Below are positions 48,956 through 59,500 of a stretch of DNA of 64,000 nucleotides, in pieces. The notes below the pieces were generated by a model. The model was not told the origin of the DNA. It worked only from the letters and a program-made list of their open reading frames with translations, and ran no database searches. The position numbers and the translations under genes were made by a program. The stretch lies in assembly GCA_023512835.1 (NCBI GenBank), contig CM042086.1, positions 10,789,559 through 10,853,558 on the forward strand, written 5' to 3'. Source of the DNA: Taxillus chinensis (lineage: Eukaryota > Streptophyta > Magnoliopsida > Santalales > Loranthaceae). Every line of letters begins with the position of its first letter. The first letter of the stretch is position 1.

Positions 48956-51232
48956 TCAAACCAAACGGATGATGGACTCAGACTGAATGTTGTAATCAGC
49001 TAAGGTCCTTCCACCCTCCAGTGTCTTGCCAGCAAAGACTAGCCTCTGTTGGTCTTGGGGGATACCCATCTTGTCTTGGATCATAGCTTCCACATCATCA
49101 ATGGTGCTAGAGCTTTCAACTTCAAGAGTCATTGTCTTTCCGATGAGGGTCTTAACAAAGATCTGCATACAAACACGGAGCCTCATGACCAAGAAGAGGG
49201 TGACCTCATTATAAATGCTGTAATCAGCCAAGGTGCACCCATCATCAAGTTCCTTGCCAGCAAAGAACAGCCTCTGCCTGTCCAGGGGGGAGCCCTCCTT
49301 GTCTTGGATCTTAGCTTTGACATCACCAATGATGTCAGAACTATTGACCTCAAGGGTTATGGTCCTTCCAGTGAGGATCTTAACAAATATCTGCCTACAC
49401 ATTTCGACACGGAGCCTCAGGACCAAGTGGAGGGTGTACTCGCTCTGAATATTGTAATCAGCCAACGTACACTCGTCAGTAAGTTCCTTGCCAGCAAAGA
49501 TCAGCCTCTGCCTGTCTGGAGAGAAGCCCTTCTTGTCTTGGATCTTAGCTTTGACTTTATCAACGGTGTCAGAGCTTTCAAGGTCAAGGGTAAGAGTCTC
49601 TCCAGTGCGGCTCTTAACAAAGATCATCATACCACAACCAACCTTCAGGACCAAATGGACGGTGGACCCAGACTGTATGTTATAATCAGCTAAGGTCATT
49701 CCATCCTTTAGTTGCTTTCCATCAAAAATTAGGCTCAGTTGGTCTAGGTGAATACCCGTCTTGCCTTGGATCTCACATTTGACATCATCAATGGTGTCAG
49801 AACTGTGAAACTTAAGGATTATGGTGTTACCATCGAGCGTGTTAACAAAGATCGTCATACCACCATCCACCCTCGGGACCAAATGGACGGTGGACTCAGA
49901 CTGAATGTTGTAATCAGCTAAGGCCCTTCCATCCTCCAGTTGCATGCCATCAAAGATTAGCCTCTGTTTGTCTGGAGGGATCCCCTCCTTGTCTTGGATC
50001 TTAGCTTTGACATTATCAATGGTATATCCATGAAGCCTAGAGATTATTATTGTCTTTCCAGTGAGAGTCTTAACAAAGATCGTCATACCACTCCTAACAC
50101 TCAGCAACAAATGGACGGTGGACCCTGAATCAATGTTGTAATCAGCTAAGGTCCTTCCATCCTCCAGTCGCTCGCCATCAAAGACTAGCCTCTGATGATC
50201 CGGGCGGATTCTTTCCTTGTCTTGGATCATAGCTTTGACATCATCAACAGTGTCAGATCTTTGAACCCTAGCAATTATTGTCTTTCCAGTGAAGGACTTC
50301 ACAAAGATCATCATACCACCACCACTCTTCAGGACCAAATCAACGGTGGACTCTGACTGGATGTTGTAATCAGCTAAGGTCCTTCCATCCCCCAATTGCT
50401 TGCCATCAAAGAATAGCCTCTGTTGGTTTGGGGGGATTCCCTCCACATCTTGGATCATAGCTTTGACATCATCAATGGTGTCAGATCTTTGAACCCTAAC
50501 GATTATTGTCTTTCCAGTGAGGGTCTTAACAAAGATCATCAAACCACCACCAACGTTCGGGACCAAATGGATGGTGGACTTGGACTGAATGTTGTAATCA
50601 GCTAAAGTCCTTCCAAGCTCCAGTAGCTTGCCAGCAAAGATCAGCCTATGCCTATCTGGGGGGAAGCCCGCTGAAGCTTGGATCATATCTTTGACATAAC
50701 CAATGGTGTAATCGCTTTCAACTTCAAGAGCTATTCTCTTTCCAGTGTGGGTCTTAACAAAGATATGCATACCAACATGAAGCGTCATCACCAAGTAGAG
50801 AGTGAACTCATTATGAATGTGGTAATCGGCCAAGGTCCAGACGTCATCAAGTTCCTTTCCAGCAAAGAACAGCCTCTGCCTGTCCCAGGGGAAGCCCTCC
50901 TTGTCTTCGATCTTAGCTTTCACATCATCAATTGTGTCACGGCTTTCAACCTCAAGGGTAATAGTCCTTCCAGTGAGGGTCTTAACAAAGATCTGCCTAC
51001 ACCTTTCAACATGAGGCCTTAAAACCAATTGGAGGGTGGACTTTTTCTGAATGTTGTAATGAGCCAAGGTCCGTCGTCCATCTTCAAGTTCCGTCCCAGC
51101 AAAGGTCAGCCTCTGCAGGTCCCGGGAGATGCCCAACTTGTCTTGGATCTTAGCTTTGACTGCATCGATGGTGTCATAGCTTGCAACCACAAGGGTTGTC
51201 TTTCCAATGAGTGTCTTAACAAATATCCGGAT
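48956..51232 (-). CDS. Polyubiquitin-like protein with ten diverged ubiquitin-like domains
   Basis: One frame of 758 codons, opened by an acceptor (AACAG at 51233-51237), ends at TGA 48956-48958. It consists of ten ubiquitin-fold repeats of 76 residues (one of 78, the first and last shorter), each recognisable by IFVK..TG.T, a DTI..VKA.IQ helix, RL.F.GK.L.DG and TLADYNIQ. The start must come from an upstream exon, because no ATG opens the first repeat. Identity to ubiquitin is only moderate and differs from repeat to repeat. The C-terminal RLRGG is replaced by HVERC, HVGM, VGGG, SGGG, VRSG, VDGG, VGCG or RVEMC, so cleavage to free ubiquitin looks unlikely for most junctions. Lysine 63 is Ser, Gly or Asn in most repeats; lysine 48 is lost in three. 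The protein probably acts as a fixed tandem UBL chain that binds ubiquitin receptors; that is inference. The absence of any stop over 2.3 kb of diverged repeats argues for selection on the protein. Confidence 0.8.
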   Translation of the reverse strand: MRIFVKTLIGKTTLVVASYDTIDAVKAKIQDKLGISRDLQRLTFAGTELEDGRRTLAHYNIQKKSTLQLVLRPHVERCRQIFVKTLTGRTITLEVESRDTIDDVKAKIEDKEGFPWDRQRLFFAGKELDDVWTLADYHIHNEFTLYLVMTLHVGMHIFVKTHTGKRIALEVESDYTIGYVKDMIQASAGFPPDRHRLIFAGKLLELGRTLADYNIQSKSTIHLVPNVGGGLMIFVKTLTGKTIIVRVQRSDTIDDVKAMIQDVEGIPPNQQRLFFDGKQLGDGRTLADYNIQSESTVDLVLKSGGGMMIFVKSFTGKTIIARVQRSDTVDDVKAMIQDKERIRPDHQRLVFDGERLEDGRTLADYNIDSGSTVHLLLSVRSGMTIFVKTLTGKTIIISRLHGYTIDNVKAKIQDKEGIPPDKQRLIFDGMQLEDGRALADYNIQSESTVHLVPRVDGGMTIFVNTLDGNTIILKFHSSDTIDDVKCEIQGKTGIHLDQLSLIFDGKQLKDGMTLADYNIQSGSTVHLVLKVGCGMMIFVKSRTGETLTLDLESSDTVDKVKAKIQDKKGFSPDRQRLIFAGKELTDECTLADYNIQSEYTLHLVLRLRVEMCRQIFVKILTGRTITLEVNSSDIIGDVKAKIQDKEGSPLDRQRLFFAGKELDDGCTLADYSIYNEVTLFLVMRLRVCMQIFVKTLIGKTMTLEVESSSTIDDVEAMIQDKMGIPQDQQRLVFAGKTLEGGRTLADYNIQSESIIRLV
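48956..51232 (-). repeat. Tandem array of 228-bp ubiquitin-like units
   Basis: Unit boundaries on the minus strand: R1 51232-50996, R2 50995-50768, R3 50767-50540, R4 50539-50312, R5 50311-50084, R6 50083-49856, R7 49855-49628, R8 49627-49394, R9 49393-49166, R10 49165-48959. The period is exactly 228 bases for R2 to R7 and R9; R8 has six extra bases encoding a second Cys-Arg type linker. R4 to R7 share an IFDG or FFDG core (Asp where ubiquitin has Ala46), whereas R1-R3 and R8-R10 keep FAG. Confidence 0.9.
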
Positions 51233-51578
51233 CTGTTAATAAGTACAAATAAATTTATGAGAAAACCACAAATAAATTTATCAGAAAACCATCAAGAAAA
51301 CAACAAAGCAGAAACATCAATATAACGAAAAAATCAACCAGTTCGTTCCTATGTAAATTCATCAAAAATCACCATAATACGTATGATGAAGTAGAGTAAT
51401 TTGGTGGAATATAAAAAACATCGTTTTATGCTATTATTTGATGTGTCTAAGGGAAAAAAATCAGTGTGACCATCAATAACTAATATATTCATTGAATGGA
51501 AAACATGACATGGGCCCCAAAAAAATCACAATAATATTATAAAATAATTACATTTTTCAAACAAATGAGTAAACAAGC

Positions 51579-52603
51579 TTATTGTGTATTATTGTTCATT
51601 AAAATAATTTGATTAGCAAACACTAACTGTAATCGCTCTACAACCATAACCTGTATCTCCTGGGGGATCCTATTCACACTGGCACCTTCTTTTCTATGAA
51701 GTTTACCAATAGTCAAATCATCAGAGCCTGAGGGAATTCTCAACATCCTCATCTTCTTGATTCGAGGCTGTTCTTCTTCTGGTGCAATCTCTTCTCTAAT
51801 TTTGCTCTGACTTTGAGTTTCCTTCAAACCTCTGGACTCAGGTGTACTTCTTCCCGATATTTCATGCTGCAGTATTCTCCTAAGCATACTTGCATCCCGT
51901 GTCTTTGTCCTTGGCCGCTTTCTCTTCCACATATTGTCCTTCAAGGGTTGCTTCCCCTCTGAAGTCTTACCAGGTAATTTGTTCACCCAAGAAGTATACA
52001 TAACTTCAGAACCTACCTCTCCCTTTAACTTTTTTGAGTTCGCTTCCTCTGACGAACTCTCCCCCTCAGGGTGGACGAACTCTCCCCCTTGGTAGATGAA
52101 CTCTCAGTTGTCTTGGATGCAGATATCTCTTGTGATGTAGATACCTTTGAGGATAATTTATCCCCCTTTTTGGCATTAACAACCACATCCTTATGAGGTG
52201 ATAAAGGAGGAGTCAGGAGTATTGAAGTTCTCAAATTTTCAATCGTTGTTTGAATGGCTGCCATCATGGTAAAAATAAGGTCCCACTTCTGATTTGAATT
52301 ATCTGCAAGGGCCTTTAGGGCCTTAACTGAACTGGCTATTGTAACCATTTTCCCCTCACAGGAAGAAACAACACTATGAACAGCAGAGACATCTGTTTTC
52401 AATCTAGTTATATCTTGGTGAAGTGCTAGATATTGCTGTACAGACACCATGGATTCTGAAAATGGTGTTTCCTGGATTCTAAAATTCTGAAGCTTCAAAA
52501 AGCTGTGGTGTATCAATGGGATAAGTTTCTTTGGAAGCCTTGTCTTGATTAACAGTTTCTTCCCCTGTGCTCCCAAACTGTCAGTATAATAATAATAACA
52601 CAC
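51579..52603 (-). CDS. Unrecognised coiled-coil and basic protein region in two overlapping-phase ORFs
   Basis: Two minus-strand frames, 52603-52025 and 52001-51579, look like one coding region split by a one-base change in an A6 run near 52030; with seven A the frame would continue through KKLKGEVGSEVMYTSWVN. The first half has a heptad-rich helix (HQDITRLKTDVSAVHSVVSS, then VKALKALADNSNQKWDLIF) followed by a Ser/Thr/Lys-rich linker (TSQEISASKTTESSSTKGES). The second half is very basic (MWKRKRPRTKTRDASMLRRI) and then mixed-charge, suggesting a nuclear or nucleic-acid-associated protein. I do not recognise the family; a transposon-derived protein is possible. A phase-0 donor CAG/GTTATG at 51651 could splice onto the UBL exon at 51232, but the donor is not strong and an alternative ACA/GTTAGT (51627) would be out of frame. 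Start and exon limits are uncertain. Confidence 0.45.
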
Positions 52604-53140
52604 ACATAGCTCGTTTTAAATTGATAAAAAACTAAGGAAAATCAAATGAACAAATGAAAGTAGAATTTTGGCCATAAATCATATATAAAACCAAACCAAA
52701 TCATATGACAGGTTTTTACGCTAGTTGTCATAAACCTACCACAAGCCTCCTCCTTTGTCGGGGCTTGGGACTTGCACAGGCAGAGTTGCCATAAATCATA
52801 TATGTTGAATAAAAAAGATCAAATTTAAAAATGACAATATAAAAGCAACAATAAAAACAAAAATAAAAATTGTTCGATAGCATTTGAAGCAATCCATTAG
52901 GTTATATATTGAATAATTCTATGAATAATAGAAAATTTTGAGAGGTGATTGTTAAACCCTACTTCTACTTTGTAAAGCTTGAAAATGATATTTTTAAGTA
53001 TCAGTTGTTATAGTTTTGAATAAAAAAAAAAGAAAAAAAAAAAAAAAAAAGGGGGTCATTTGTGGCGTCAACGGGTCAAAAACGGTGATAAGTTAAATAG
53101 TAACTATTCATTTAAAGCTTAAAATGAAATTTACATTATT
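52604..53140. other. Spacer upstream of the coiled-coil region
   Basis: AT-rich, with a GC-richer motif (CTTTGTCGGGGCTTGGGACTTG at about 52755-52777) of a type often seen in repeated plant DNA, and an A-rich run at 53022-53050. A polypyrimidine-AG acceptor-like site on the minus strand (near 52580) precedes the coiled-coil frame, so an upstream exon may exist. Confidence 0.35.
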
Positions 53141-53420
53141 TCGCAAGTTCAAAAATCTTTAAGGCCGCAAGTTCAAGAGAGCCCCTTTAGCTACAAGTTT
53201 GAGTCAAAGAAAAGGACCACAAGTTTGATGTCAGCTTAAAGGTTTAATACAAGGCCTTAAAATCAAAAGTTTGACGTCAAGTTTAAACTGCAAGTATGGG
53301 TTTTAAACTGAAAGTTGCATTCAACTCTTTGAAACAAAAAAAAAACACAAGTTTGAATCGAGCCTAAACCGAAAGTTTGATGCATTATTATGAAAGTTCA
53401 AACATCCTTAAAACCCTGCA
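53141..53420. repeat. Degenerate short-period repeat with AAGTTTGA core
   Basis: About nine variants of (C/G)AAGTTTGA or GCAAGTTCAA recur every 20 to 45 bases between 53141 and 53420. They are imperfect and do not encode a repeated peptide in a constant frame. Confidence 0.5.
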
Positions 53421-53810
53421 AGTTTGAAACCCAAGGTGCACTCCAAAATAGAAAAAGAGGAAAAAGAAAATGACCAAACCCTAATAAACCTTACTATTAT
53501 TCTTTTTCTTCTTATTATTATTATTAAATAAATAAATAAACAAAAAAATAGAAGTGAGAAGGGAGGAGAACAGAGTTGCATCCTCCGGCCACCATGCAGG
53601 GACGTAAACAATGACGAAAAAGAGACAATGCAGTGAAAGCGAGAGCTTGACTTATGAAGCATAACAATCAGGGATGCCTTTTTTCATTTTCAACGCCATG
53701 CAAACCAAGGTGAGCGTCATCTTCCTCCTCTCAATGCCATGCAGAACGTAAGAGTGAGGACATGCAACAATACAACCTTGTGAAGCTTAGGATGACACTC
53801 CCTACACAAC

Positions 53811-54271
53811 TATAAAAGGGTAAGGATAGAACCTACAATGAAGAACAAGCCCCAAGCACCTTACCTACACATTCACGCACAATAATTTTCATACAATCAT
53901 CACACTACATTTCTTGTACTCCATATCTCTGTCTTCCCACACCCTCCCTATAATCTTCAAGCATCTTCTCTACACATACATAATCCTTACACCCTCTCTA
54001 CACAACAATAACACACAAGCATCATCCTATGTAAAGGAGTGTGTCTAAAAAAAGGAAGCCACCCAGCCAAGAAAAGAAAGAAGAAGAAGGTATAAGGAGG
54101 AGCTCCAGCCTACTGCAGCACACCAAAGAGAAAAAGAGAGAGCAGAAGTTCCAAATTGCAATTGCAGCTAGGCGTTGAAGATGTTGTAGAAGGAGCAGCA
54201 TGTTCATGGAAGAACTAAGGAGACGGAGGTGTCCAGGAAGTTTAGCTACCCCGTTTGCATTCTCCATACAG
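53811..54271 (+). promoter_or_regulatory. Promoter-like TATA box and leader-like exon ending in a strong donor
   Basis: TATAAAAGGG at 53811-53820 is a near-ideal plant TATA box. It is followed by C/A/T-rich leader-like sequence (53850-54030) and, at 54271/54272, by CAG/GTATGTAAGT, an ideal donor. Together they look like the first exon of a plus-strand transcript or the promoter/leader of a retroelement LTR. No long coding frame follows, and no tRNA primer-binding site was noticed. Confidence 0.35.
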
Positions 54272-54292
54272 GTATGTAAGTCTCTCCCATAG

Positions 54293-54656
54293 TCAGAGCC
54301 AGCCCGTAGGATAGGCAAGTAAGACGGGTGACTTGAGCCTCCAAATTTTGATCCAAAAATAGGACTCTCATCCACTCGATCGCGAATGCTCATCCACTCT
54401 CAATTGCACATAGGCAGAGAACCAAAATCACAAACTCTAATTTTTTATTATTGATTTTTCATTTAATTTATACTTTTGACAATAATATATGTTTTAAATT
54501 TAATATTATTTATATAATTTAAAGTATTAATAATATAAAATTTGATATTTTAGTATGTAAATACAAATAATTTTGTTATTTTATCCCTAATTTAAATTTC
54601 ACATTCCCCCTAAATGTAAATTTCACATTCCCCCTAAATGTCAGGACTGGCTTTTT
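54293..54656. mobile_element. Possible small hAT-like non-autonomous element
   Basis: Left end CAGAGCCAGCCC (54293) and right end GGACTGGCT (near 54646) form an imperfect terminal inverted repeat (AGCCAG.CC). Next to the left end lies GACTTGAGCCTCCAAATTTTGATCC, which resembles the GGCCTCCAAATTTTGGGG context of plant hAT elements whose termini read CAGGGCCGGCCC. The right end carries a 25-base direct repeat (TAAATTTCACATTCCCCCTAAATG, twice). No transposase frame and no clear target duplication. Confidence 0.35.
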
Positions 54657-56307
54657 CACGATAGAAATTAGGAGAACATCATCACCCCTTCATGTTTTCA
54701 TTACAAACAGGAAAAAGGGAAGAAAAAAACTGAAAAGGAAAAGAAGGAAAGGATTTAATTTTGGTTGTAAATGCTTATGGTTGTATTTTGGATTACTTTT
54801 GATGTTTTAGATTATTTTTAGGCAAGAATTGAGGCAAGAGAATTAAGAAATGAATTTAAAAAATGCAATAGGCTAATAAACAGAGCAATACATAACATTT
54901 CAGGTGGGGAGCATACTAAATAAGAAAAACCACTTATATGAATATTAATACAAATGCTATTTGATTTTTTCTAATTAAATTTGTACAAAAACCAATTGTC
55001 ATATTATCATAAAATTTTACAGACATGACAGACACTACATGAATATTAAAATATTTAATTTAACGGATGATTATTGAAATAAATATCAACGATATAGTGT
55101 CAAATAAAATATGTGCATGGTGCAAATTTTTATTAAAAGTGAAAAACTTTATGCAAAAATTAAAAATGACTTGCTTAAAAATGCAAAAATATAAAACCCC
55201 TAAAACTGTTAAACACAAAAATCCAACTTACATGTAAAACTTCTCTTATTAATAATGACTTGATTTAATATACTAAAAATGCTTGTGGAAATAAAATATA
55301 TATTTAAAAAATATATAAAATAATTTTAAAAAAAAAACTAAAAATATCTTGTTTTTAAAAAAAATAAAAATATTTACGCTTAACAAAAAAATTAAAATGA
55401 TATCTTTTCAAACAAAAAAAAATGAAAAAAGAGAGAATTTAAAGTATTTCGGCCTTGTTTGGTTCATGAATTTTTTTTATTTTTTGAAAACAATTTTTTG
55501 TGTTCAAAAACATCATTTACTCAGTTAGAATTCAAAATTTATTTAGTGCACCTATTTAAGTAGCCGTATTTAAAAATAACTTTTCACCTATTTTTAATTT
55601 TCAAATCAAAACTCATGTTAACAAGACATTCAAATTATATTTTTTATTGTTTACCTTTCCTTTCCTTTATTAATTGAGCCTACAATATTTTGTTTCCTAA
55701 ATTTCATAAATTCCGATTTTAAAAAAAATACTTTTAAAAACACATTTTTTCCACATACCAAACAAAATTTAATTTTAAAATTCAAACTTTTTTCCCAATA
55801 GAGATTCAAAACATAAATACGTATCAAATGGCCCTTTATTTCAAAAAAAAATGTATTGATTGTTTAAATAACCAACTTGCAGCCTCCGGCCCATAAGGCA
55901 GGCGCGCAATGATGGGCGACAACTTGCAGCCAAATTTCAAAGGACTCACCGGACCCAAAATAGGGTAAAGGATAATAATAATTAGACAACAAATAAAGGG
56001 TTTTTTAAAAAAAACTTATAATTTAATTAACTTAAATAAGTGGTTCGCCAAAGGACACGTATATTGTAAGACGATAATTTCAGAACAAACAGACAATGAT
56101 TCACATAAGCGTCCGGATCTTAGACCCATCAACGAATATGTAGGAAAACTAAAACAATATATAAATTAAAGAAGTAAACACGATCGAAAAGATCTGATAT
56201 CAAAGCAAAGCAGGCAATAGATAGACAGATAATAATCAAATAGGAGGCAGTGCTTGGTTTGACATTGATAGAGAAAATCGAACAAGTGAGAAGAAAAGTT
56301 GTCATAC
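54657..56307. other. AT-rich intergenic stretch or long intron
   Basis: No open frame of interest. If the leader-like exon at 56308-56470 belongs to the UBL or coiled-coil unit, this would be a long leader intron. Otherwise it is plain spacer. Confidence 0.4.
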
Positions 56308-56312
56308 CTTGA

Positions 56313-56351
<39 letters not shown>

Positions 56352-56470
56352 TGTGTGTGTGTGTGTGTGTGGACTGTGGAGTCGAGGCGGGGCGAGAGTA
56401 AGTGAGAGTAGCTTCTGAGAACTGAGAACAGACTGGGGCGGCTCCGGAGAGCGAATGCGAAGGAGCGTAT
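56308..56470 (-). promoter_or_regulatory. Leader-like first exon of a minus-strand transcript
   Basis: Read on the minus strand, GC-moderate sequence (56470-56372) passes into (AC)n and (CT)n and ends at CTCTCAAG/GTATGAC, a strong plant donor (56308/56307). CT-rich leaders ending at such a donor are typical of plant first exons. It faces the coiled-coil and UBL region 3.7 kb downstream, but no ATG is needed here and no direct link can be shown. Confidence 0.4.
56317..56371. repeat. Compound (GA)n(GT)n microsatellite
   Basis: About sixteen GA units run directly into eleven GT units. Confidence 0.92.
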
Positions 56471-56516
56471 GAAATTTATTTATTTATTATTAATTTTAGT
56501 TCGTAGAACAGTGTCA

Positions 56517-56599
56517 CCGTAGATGTCCCTACGGTAAACATCGAAAACCGCACCGTTAACATAAACGGTACCATTTCGGTATTTTCGGGACATCTACGG
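56517..56599. repeat. Nested inverted repeat (potential long hairpin)
   Basis: The outer arms CCGTAGATGTCCC (56517-56529) and GGGACATCTACGG (56587-56599) are perfect 13-bp inverses. Between them a second inverted pair, ACCGTT (56552-56557) and AACGGT (56564-56569), encloses six bases. The whole 83-base segment is GC-richer than its surroundings and lies just upstream of the leader-like exon at 56308-56470. Confidence 0.75.
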
Positions 56600-59500
56600 A
56601 ATCATGCCGAATTGTGGACTGTATGTACCCGTAGAAAGGGGGGGCCGGCCAATTTCGTCTAATTTGGTCATTTTCCCTAATTTGATGGTTTTAAGTCTTT
56701 TTTGTCAATGATATCTAGATCGTTTGAGATATTTTGAACCTTACTTCGGCACCGAATGATGTGATAATGATTTGGATATCTATATAAATATCATCTTGTT
56801 GTTATTTATGTAGCATTATTGTTTGGGGGTAATTGGACCTTGTTATGTTATAACAGTTTGATTATTTTAGAGGTGTTATGATTTGGGTTGGTTGATGGTA
56901 TAATATTGGATTCTGGAGATTGGAAGTGGACTAGTAATTGTTGTTTGGGAGTGAATTAAGAGGTAGGACTCTAGGTAATTCATTCTCATCCTATTGAGTA
57001 TTGATTTGTGTTGGTGGCAGATGGTGAGGGCAGAGTTTCTCAAGTAGTCCACTCAATTGGATGGTGATTTATAAGGGTAGAGGCTTCTGAGTAGTCTACC
57101 CTTATTCCTTATTGGTTGGTTAAGGGAAAGGACTAGCATGATTTTTATTTCTTGATATATTGGCGTTGGTTTGTGTTTTTTAGTCTAAGTTACTACATTA
57201 GACATTAGTTTTAGATTTTGATCTGGTGGTATGGTGGTATTGAGTTATATATTACCTAATTGACATTTGTGTTTGTCATATTTGTTAATGTCCTTTTTTA
57301 GGTATTGATAGGAGATAGCTATTGAGCTACAACAAAGGATCATACTTTAATTTACTTCGCTTAATGTAAGGATGGACCTTCCTTGCTTTTGTTGCCAATT
57401 TGTATTGTTTGTATGGATTGTTATATCCTCATACATGATTTGTGACAATTGTATTAGTAAATACATGATACTTGATAGGGTTTAAATATTTGATATATAT
57501 ATCTTTTGATTTATTTTACTCGTGTATGATTATAAGAATATAAGTTTAGGACAATAGATGAATATAGTTTTTATGAGTATTTATTAATACTCCGTTACCC
57601 TTTAGATGTAGACATAAAGAGTCACTTATGCTCGAAATTAAAGCTTCATAGAGACATAAGAATAAAGTTTCATACGGTAAGTTTAGGTATAAACAGGGCT
57701 GGGTTAGATTTGGGTCAAACAATTACTTAGAGCATTCACTAATTCATTGGAGATGGGGGAAAAAAATAAAAAGAGATCATTTCTATTTTAATAACCTAAG
57801 ATGCTTTGTAGTTTCTCAAATATTTAATCGTTTTATCAATTAAATATTAATTTTTGGGGATATGATGATCACATCCTTTTGTATCATTGTGTATTAATAC
57901 ATGTACATGAGGAAGAAAAAAAGTATGTTCAAAAATATTTATGGTTTATTTAAATTATTTTTACTTGAAAAGGTTATTTATTTAATTAAAAAAGCCTGTG
58001 TGCTTGAAATTAAAGTCAGGGAAAAAGAATAAAGTTTATTAAGTTAAATATAAAAAGAACACGTTAGATTTTGGTTCAAACAACTACTTATAAGGATGAG
58101 TCATAATATTATTCAATAACCATCACTTTGCACGGTTTCACAATATTGAGCTGACCACACGCCATAAGGAGTCACGCCCGTCGAGATTCGACGCACAAGA
58201 ATCGACCTCCTGTCGAACGCACAATGCCGGCGAGTAGACCTCTACGAATCGTGCTCGGCAACTGAATGCATCGTCCAGTTGAGCTGCTGCCTCATCCGAC
58301 TCAGCCCCCATCTGCTGCATGCGCCATTGAGTCGCCATGCCAAAACTGCCGCCGGATTTGATTCTACCCGGTCTTTTATGGTTATAGATTTTTTTTTTAT
58401 ACTGAAGTTTATCAAAAACCGTTTACAGGCAGCCGACATATTTATGCCTTGATTTTGTAAAAATTAACGAACCAGAAAAACCATAACCATAATTACTATC
58501 TAACACTGATACGGCTATCCTCAAACAATCAAATACACGTGAACATATGCAAATATATATTATGAAAAAATAATCTCTCATGATCCTATTTAATTACGAT
58601 CATGCATGCAATTAATCCAAACACAATAAAACGTAACATATCACGAAACCAACATGTTGGGGCTTTGATATACCACTATTGATTAAAATCCATTCTCGGC
58701 AAAAATCATCGTCCAAACCTTAATTTTCAAGTTAAATTATTAAAAAGATTTAGGTATATAAATATATATATTAATTAGAAATGTTTCACAAAGAAGTTAC
58801 AAATTAGTTAATAAAAAATCAGGGTTGTCTCTTACTGCTAATTAATTTTAGGATATTGACCTATATATCATCTACTTACCCTTTATATCTCTATAATGTT
58901 TGTTTTTTTACAGAAGAGAAGTGGCACAACTAAAATAATGAGGCAGCTCTGCCTTTAGTCGAACGCAGTGGCAGATGTGAAGGGAAGAGATAGTACGATC
59001 ATCGACGTACGTCTTGGACCACAATGGTGGTGGAGAGGTGACAGATTTGGGCGATGGAGGTAACCGAGACTACGGTGCTGATGAGTTGATCGATACAACG
59101 ACAAATTGCGTGGAGCTAGGATGGTGGTCGGAGCATCTTGAGTGGCAATAAGTCCTGGGAGATCGAGAGAGAAATCCACGCTAGTCTTGGGGGATTTTGG
59201 TGTGTACGTGGTTATGGCTTGTGTTAGCTTTGCGGAGAAAAGACAAGCATATGAAGATACATATTGAGGCATGCCAGCCTAGGATTTATCGTTACATGTC
59301 AGTCTTTTACCGAATTTGTATAGATTTATATAGCTGAAGGACAAAATTGATCCTCATTAATCAATAAGACCAGCCGGGATTGAAATTGGTCTAAAATAAA
59401 AATAAGTGACAATATATATATATAACCTTGGGAGGACAAAATTCATTTACATTTTGGCCAAATAATTAACAGGGCTAAACACGTTTTTATTAACACATAT

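Noticed and set aside
49049..49693. A 214-codon plus-strand frame opposite the ubiquitin-like array, with similar ones at 50678-51022 and 51029-51325
   Set aside because: It is the antisense shadow of the UBL repeats; its repeated peptides merely mirror the 228-bp period.
21463..51232. DDRGK1 (UFM1 pathway) and the ubiquitin-like array as a functional cluster
   Set aside because: They are more than 24 kb apart with unrelated genes between them, and plant gene order rarely reflects function; the coincidence is not evidence.
54022..54393. A 123-codon minus-strand frame with a hydrophobic, leucine-rich middle
   Set aside because: It overlaps the plus-strand promoter/donor-like segment and a probable hAT-like end, and its leucines come from GCAGCA-type repeats on the other strand.
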